Below are positions 6,171-8,015 of a stretch of DNA of 8,015 nt, piece after piece. The notes beneath the pieces are model-generated. The model made no database searches. It was not told the origin of the DNA and saw nothing but the letters and a program-made list of their open reading frames with translations. The stretch lies in the NCBI GenBank assembly GCA_905198825.1, contig CAJKEF010000045.1:1-8015 (forward strand), given 5' to 3'. The first letter of the stretch is position 1, and each line of letters opens with the position of its first letter. The position numbers were made by a program, and so were the translations under genes. Source of the DNA: an uncultured Collinsella sp. (GTDB lineage: Bacteria > Actinomycetota > Coriobacteriia > Coriobacteriales > Coriobacteriaceae).

Positions 6171-6191
6171 CTATTCCCACTCGATGGCGTC
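6171..6191 (-). other. Candidate attachment-site core resembling the 3' end of guaA
   Basis: On the minus strand the bases encode D-A-I-E-W-E-stop. GMP synthase typically ends in (P)ATIEWE, and its 3' end is a known insertion site for tyrosine-recombinase elements. No further guaA sequence precedes it: in-frame stops occur about 10 and 13 codons upstream of the terminal one. So this is a short core rather than the gene. Its position about 100 bp from an integrase remnant and beside a terminator supports an attachment-site scar. The similarity is short, so chance cannot be excluded. Confidence 0.45.
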
Positions 6192-6199
6192 GGTTCTGC

Positions 6200-6600
6200 C
6201 GTCCCGTCACTCCAGTTACACCCAGTTTTCGGCATCGACACGGAACGCGTGCCGCCGAATGACGCGATGTCGCGTTTCGTCGGCTTCGGGGACAAAAGCT
6301 GGGACAACCTCAAAAACTTTTTTCAAACTCAGGGCTTTGAGTTTTTGTTTTTGTCCCAAAGTGCGCGGCGGGTCGCCTTTGGAGGCTCGATGGCGCCGAA
6401 AACGCCCGTTTTGAAACTCAACCGCCCTTTTGCCCGCAAGCCGCCAGCTGCAATCGCAAGTGAATTAACGCGGGTGGCTTGCGCGCCATTTGCAAAACCC
6501 CAGGTCGCAGGTCTTCGCCATTCGTGAACAAAGTGAGTAGTCTCAGGTGGCTTGCTTATGAGTTGGCGAACGGGCCTTCAGGATTCAGGGCAAACATGCT
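6200..6600. other. 400-bp non-coding region rich in inverted and direct repeats
   Basis: No frame here has a start, a ribosome site and recognisable protein. The minus strand has an 83-codon stop-free frame (6329-6577) without a start, probably a by-product of GC content or of a repeat. Dyads are dense: 6300-6307/6351-6358, 6311-6318/6340-6347, GCAAGCCGCC (6436-6445) with GGTGGCTTGC (6473-6482), and TTCGCCA (6514-6520) with TGGCGAA (6564-6570). GGTGGCTTGC occurs again at 6546-6555. It may be a dispersed repeat of this genome or an unrecognised structured RNA. Confidence 0.4.
6300..6358. repeat. Large composite hairpin, two 8-bp helices; possible plus-strand terminator
   Basis: TGGGACAA (6300-6307) pairs with TTGTCCCA (6351-6358) and CAAAAACT (6311-6318) with AGTTTTTG (6340-6347), separated by a symmetrical 3-nt internal loop. 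An alternative inner hairpin AAACTCA/TGAGTTT (6325-6331/6338-6344) is followed by TTGTTTTTG and could terminate plus-strand transcription. No plus-strand gene ends immediately upstream, so its purpose is unclear. Confidence 0.6.
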
Positions 6601-6608
6601 GGTAGAAT
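6600..6608 (+). promoter_or_regulatory. Extended -10 promoter of the abi gene
   Basis: TGG-TAGAAT stands 32 bp before the abi start codon; no good -35 box is seen. The 11-mer TGGTAGAATAG (6600-6610) recurs exactly at 7593-7603, where it is the -10 region of the first downstream small RNA. Toxin gene and RNA thus seem to share promoter core sequence. Confidence 0.5.
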
Positions 6609-6640
6609 AGGATTCTCAAATCAATGACAGGAGACCGAGC

Positions 6641-7603
6641 ATGGCCGAACCCCACGATAGGAAGCCGATCCTCACGATCGAGCAGCAGATAGAGCACCTC
6701 AAGCAGAAGGGCGTAGCCTTCGAACTGTGTTCCGAGGAAGAGGCCGCGGACTACCTGCGCGACAAGTGCAACTTCTTCAAGCTCGCATCCTACCGCAAAC
6801 TCTTCTCGAAATACGAGGGAGGCCCGCGCGACGGCCGCTACGTAGACCTCGACTTCGGCCAGCTGCGCCTGCTCGCGGCGCTCGACCAGGAGCTGCGCCA
6901 CGCCCTGCTCGGCATGACGCTCGACATCGAGCATTTCCAGAAGGTGACACTGCTTCGCGAGATGGAGGACCGTGGAGAGGACGGCTACGCCATCGTGGCC
7001 GACTACATGGCATCGCTTACCACTGCAAACAGGGAGTACCGCCTGCGCGAGCTCAAGATGAGCGGCCGCAGCCCCTACAGCTCGAGCCTCTACGCGAAGT
7101 ACTCCGGCGACATGCCTGCCTGGGCCTTCCTTGAGCTCACCTCGTTCGGCACCCTCATCGACTTCGTGCGCTTCTGCGCCAGGCGATGGGGCGACAGGCG
7201 CCTCGAGGCCTCCCACTACGACCTCAAGCGCGTGAAGTCCGTCCGCAACTGCGCCGCGCACGGCTCGTGCCTGATCAACTGCTTCGCCGAGAGGGGCGCC
7301 GCCCGGGGCTCGGCGTCCAGCGGCGTCTCCCGAAGGGTCGCCGCCGTGGGGATTCCCAAGGCGACCAGGAGGAAGTGGATGGGGAATACGGCCATGCAGG
7401 AGGTCGCGACCGTGCTCGTGGCGCACTCCGGCTTGGTACCCGAGGGCTCCTCGCGCTCGCGCGCCGCATCCGAGCTCGCCGAGATGTTCGCCAGGGCCGA
7501 CGGCGAAACCGAGGCGCTGCCCGACAAGGGGCCCGACGCCGCAGCTCGCTCCGCGCTCGAGTTCCTTCGCAGGTTGACAGAATCGCTCGGGTTGGTAGAA
7601 TAG
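6641..7603 (+). CDS. AbiF/AbiD-like abortive-infection protein (Abi_2 family, HEPN ribonuclease)
   Basis: The start ATG 6641 has AGGAG at 6629-6633, 7 nt upstream. The product is 320 residues, normal for the family. Residues 10-60 match the opening of Abi_2 proteins (LTIEQQIEHLKQKGV; YLRDKCNFFKLASYR). The middle has LDQELRHALLGMTLDIEHFQ (81-100) and the family hallmark MPAWAFLELTSFGTLIDF (158-175). Then comes the HEPN motif R-x4-H in VKSVRNCAAHGSCL (199-212), with Arg202 and His207 as predicted catalytic residues of an RNase dimer. Residues 215-320 are a less conserved tail. Members cause abortive infection or act as RNA-cutting toxins, and some are held in check by a neighbouring small RNA. 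Two tandem small RNAs follow here. The last codons and TAG form the -10 box of the first RNA. The target RNA is unknown. Confidence 0.9.
   Translation: MAEPHDRKPILTIEQQIEHLKQKGVAFELCSEEEAADYLRDKCNFFKLASYRKLFSKYEGGPRDGRYVDLDFGQLRLLAALDQELRHALLGMTLDIEHFQKVTLLREMEDRGEDGYAIVADYMASLTTANREYRLRELKMSGRSPYSSSLYAKYSGDMPAWAFLELTSFGTLIDFVRFCARRWGDRRLEASHYDLKRVKSVRNCAAHGSCLINCFAERGAARGSASSGVSRRVAAVGIPKATRRKWMGNTAMQEVATVLVAHSGLVPEGSSRSRAASELAEMFARADGETEALPDKGPDAAARSALEFLRRLTESLGLVE
7574..7601 (+). promoter_or_regulatory. Promoter of small RNA 1, embedded in the end of the abi gene
   Basis: Consensus TTGACA (7574-7579), a 16-bp spacer and TAGAAT (7596-7601) preceded by an extended TG. This is the best sigma-70-type promoter in the window. 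The -10 box codes the last residues Val-Glu and overlaps the stop codon. The expected start is the CAG at 7608. Confidence 0.85.
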
Positions 7604-7607
7604 CCTG

Positions 7608-7670
7608 CAGATAGCAAAACCTTCACGGTTTTAGGGGCGGACTTGCGCAAGCGACTCTGCCCTATTTTTA
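7608..7670 (+). ncRNA. Small structured RNA 1 downstream of abi (candidate antitoxin RNA)
   Basis: About 62 nt. Hairpin 1: AAAACC (7616-7621)/GGTTTT (7627-7632), loop TTCAC. Hairpin 2: AGGG-g-CGGA (7633-7641) pairs with TCTGCCCT (7656-7663), with one bulged G (7637) and a G-U pair, and continues after a C-C mismatch as TTGC/GCGA closed by a GCAA tetraloop. TATTTTTA follows, so hairpin 2 also acts as terminator. No open frame or ribosome site is present. It matches RNA 2 in every structural element. Small RNAs of this kind beside AbiF genes are a known association (an abiF RNA motif has been described). It is expected to neutralise the HEPN protein, by inference. Confidence 0.78.
7633..7670 (+). 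terminator. Terminator formed by hairpin 2 of small RNA 1
   Basis: The stem described for RNA 1 is followed by ATTTTTATATT. It defines the 3' end of the RNA and would also end transcripts of the abi gene that read through. Confidence 0.7.
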
Positions 7671-7708
7671 TATTCACTCGCTATAGGAGACGGATGATAC
7701 CTGGGTCA

Positions 7709-7736
7709 ATGACAGAACTGAGAAGCCCGGAATAAT
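7709..7736 (+). promoter_or_regulatory. Promoter of small RNA 2
   Basis: ATGACA (7709-7714), 16-bp spacer, AATAAT (7731-7736): same spacing as the RNA 1 promoter and a shared TGACAGAA at the -35 box, consistent with a duplicated promoter-plus-RNA cassette. The expected start is CAG at 7742. Confidence 0.65.
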
Positions 7737-7741
7737 GGAGC

Positions 7742-7803
7742 CAGTTAGAAACCCTCGGGTTTGCGGGGCGGGATCGTGAGAGCGATTCTGCCCTATTTTT
7801 TTC
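7742..7803 (+). ncRNA. Small structured RNA 2, tandem copy of RNA 1
   Basis: About 61 nt. Hairpin 1: AAACC (7749-7753)/GGTTT (7758-7762). Hairpin 2: GGG-g-CGGGATCG (7765-7776) with CGATTCTGCCC (7783-7793), 11 bp with the same bulged G (7768), loop TGAGAG, then TATTTTTTT. The first and last parts agree with RNA 1 (CAG-A/T-TAG start; 14 identical bases TCTGCCCTATTTTT at the end), while the hairpin sequences differ yet still pair. This is what is expected if structure is under selection. It is either a second antitoxin copy or a diverged RNA with changed specificity. Confidence 0.75.
7765..7803 (+). terminator. Terminator formed by hairpin 2 of small RNA 2
   Basis: An 11-bp stem with one bulge is followed by A and seven T (7796-7802): a strong intrinsic terminator and the 3' end of RNA 2. 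Confidence 0.8.
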
Positions 7804-7930
7804 CTCCGTCTGCCCCAACCAAGTAGTTCGAAGATAGCCTGTAGGTGTCCTCGTGGGCGCCTTTTATTTTCAGGGAATCGGCCGCTTCATGAACGAGCGA
7901 CCGGCTTGACCTAGATCGAACCGCCTTCAT
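7793..7930 (-). CDS. Possible small protein or fragment, 45 residues, unrecognised
   Basis: The minus-strand frame from ATG 7930 (ACGGAG directly upstream, too close for a normal ribosome site) to TAG 7793 reads SLVHEAADSLKIKGAHEDTY, then RLSSNYLVGADGGKK. The second half looks protein-like, but no family is recognised. It overlaps the T-tract of small RNA 2 and a plus-strand hairpin, and it may be chance or the tail of a lost gene. Confidence 0.2.
   Translation of the reverse strand: MKAVRSRSSRSLVHEAADSLKIKGAHEDTYRLSSNYLVGADGGKK
7843..7870 (+). terminator. Plus-strand terminator-like hairpin
   Basis: AGGTGTCC (7843-7850) pairs with GGGCGCCT (7855-7862) over 8 bp, using two G-U pairs that exist only in plus-strand RNA, with loop TCGT and then TTTATTTT. 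No plus-strand gene ends just before it. It may be a back-up terminator for the abi/RNA unit, or insulation ahead of the next promoter. Confidence 0.6.
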
Positions 7931-7965
7931 CTCCGTCTAGGCGCCGGCAATCAACATCGTGAATC

Positions 7966-8015
7966 CGCGCGTGCTACAATGCGGGCACCAGAGATGAAAA
8001 CACAGTCCCCGTCGG
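7966..8015 (+). repeat. Right copy of the 50-bp direct repeat: promoter and start of a second yjdF-type leader
   Basis: Identical to 882-931. It holds TGC-TACAAT (7972-7980) and the beginning of the leader including CAGAGATGA. Here a better -35-like TCAACA (7951-7956, 18-bp spacer) is present than at the left copy. By inference a second leader and yjdF gene follow beyond the right edge. Confidence 0.95.

Noticed and set aside
6084..6527. 147-codon plus-strand frame through the repeat-rich region
   Set aside because: It starts inside the integrase and terminator region, has no ribosome site, crosses several hairpins and shows no protein family pattern.
6578..7426. 282-codon minus-strand frame opposite the abi gene
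   Set aside because: Antisense shadow of the Abi_2 gene, which has a good ribosome site and its family motifs on the plus strand.
7694..7735. 13-codon open frame with a nearby GGAGA, between the two small RNAs
   Set aside because: It is very short, overlaps the promoter of RNA 2 and lies downstream of the RNA 1 terminator, so translation is unlikely.
7608..7803. CRISPR-like repeat array
   Set aside because: Only two imperfect copies, each with its own promoter and terminator, and no spacer-repeat regularity; they are better explained as duplicated small RNAs.
7831..7850. Possible third copy of the small RNA (ATAGCCTG resembles the start region of RNA 1)
   Set aside because: Only about eight bases match, no -35/-10 pair precedes it, and the hairpin that follows is unlike hairpin 2 of the other copies.

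Overview
This is GC-rich bacterial DNA with strong AGGAGG-type ribosome sites. The gene set (Crp/Fnr regulator, LysR regulator, aldo/keto reductases, YqhD-like alcohol dehydrogenase, integrase arm domain, Abi-type HEPN protein) and codon use suggest an anaerobic actinobacterium, most likely of the class Coriobacteriia. That placement is inference from style, not from a marker gene.

Layout. Positions 1-480 hold the 3' part of a Crp/Fnr-type regulator. Positions 481-890 are non-coding and hold a relic of the C-terminus of a DUF4143-type AAA ATPase (minus strand) and a strong inverted repeat. From about 890 a promoter and structured leader precede a yjdF (DUF2992) gene that ends early at a TAG; a few codons later the DNA changes into the tail of a different gene. 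Positions 1565-2464 (minus) encode a LysR regulator, divergent from a reductive aldehyde cluster: aldo/keto reductase 1 (2594-3442), a flavodoxin relic (about 3507-3629), aldo/keto reductase 2 (3735-4586) and a YqhD-like metal-dependent alcohol dehydrogenase (4631-5794). This resembles in content the yqhD-dkgA aldehyde-detoxification pair of E. coli.

Positions 5791-6200 look like the scar of an integrated element: an integrase arm-domain remnant, a minus-strand terminator, and a short sequence encoding the GMP-synthase-like ending AIEWE-stop, the kind of site used by elements that insert at the 3' end of guaA. Positions 6200-6600 have no convincing gene but are rich in inverted and direct repeats.

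The most interesting part is 6600-7803: an AbiF/AbiD-like (Abi_2) protein with an intact HEPN motif (RNCAAH), followed by two tandem small RNAs of about 62 nt. Each RNA has its own promoter, two matching hairpins and a T-tract terminator; the first promoter overlaps the abi stop codon. This is the architecture of a HEPN toxin controlled by a non-coding RNA, a candidate phage-defence or toxin-antitoxin unit, here with a duplicated RNA.

The last 50 bases (7966-8015) repeat 882-931 exactly: the -10 box and the start of the yjdF leader. A second yjdF unit therefore probably begins at the right edge. The damaged yjdF at 1024 and this copy bracket about 7 kb holding the aldehyde cluster, the integrase scar and the Abi/RNA unit, so the window looks like a remodelled accessory region.
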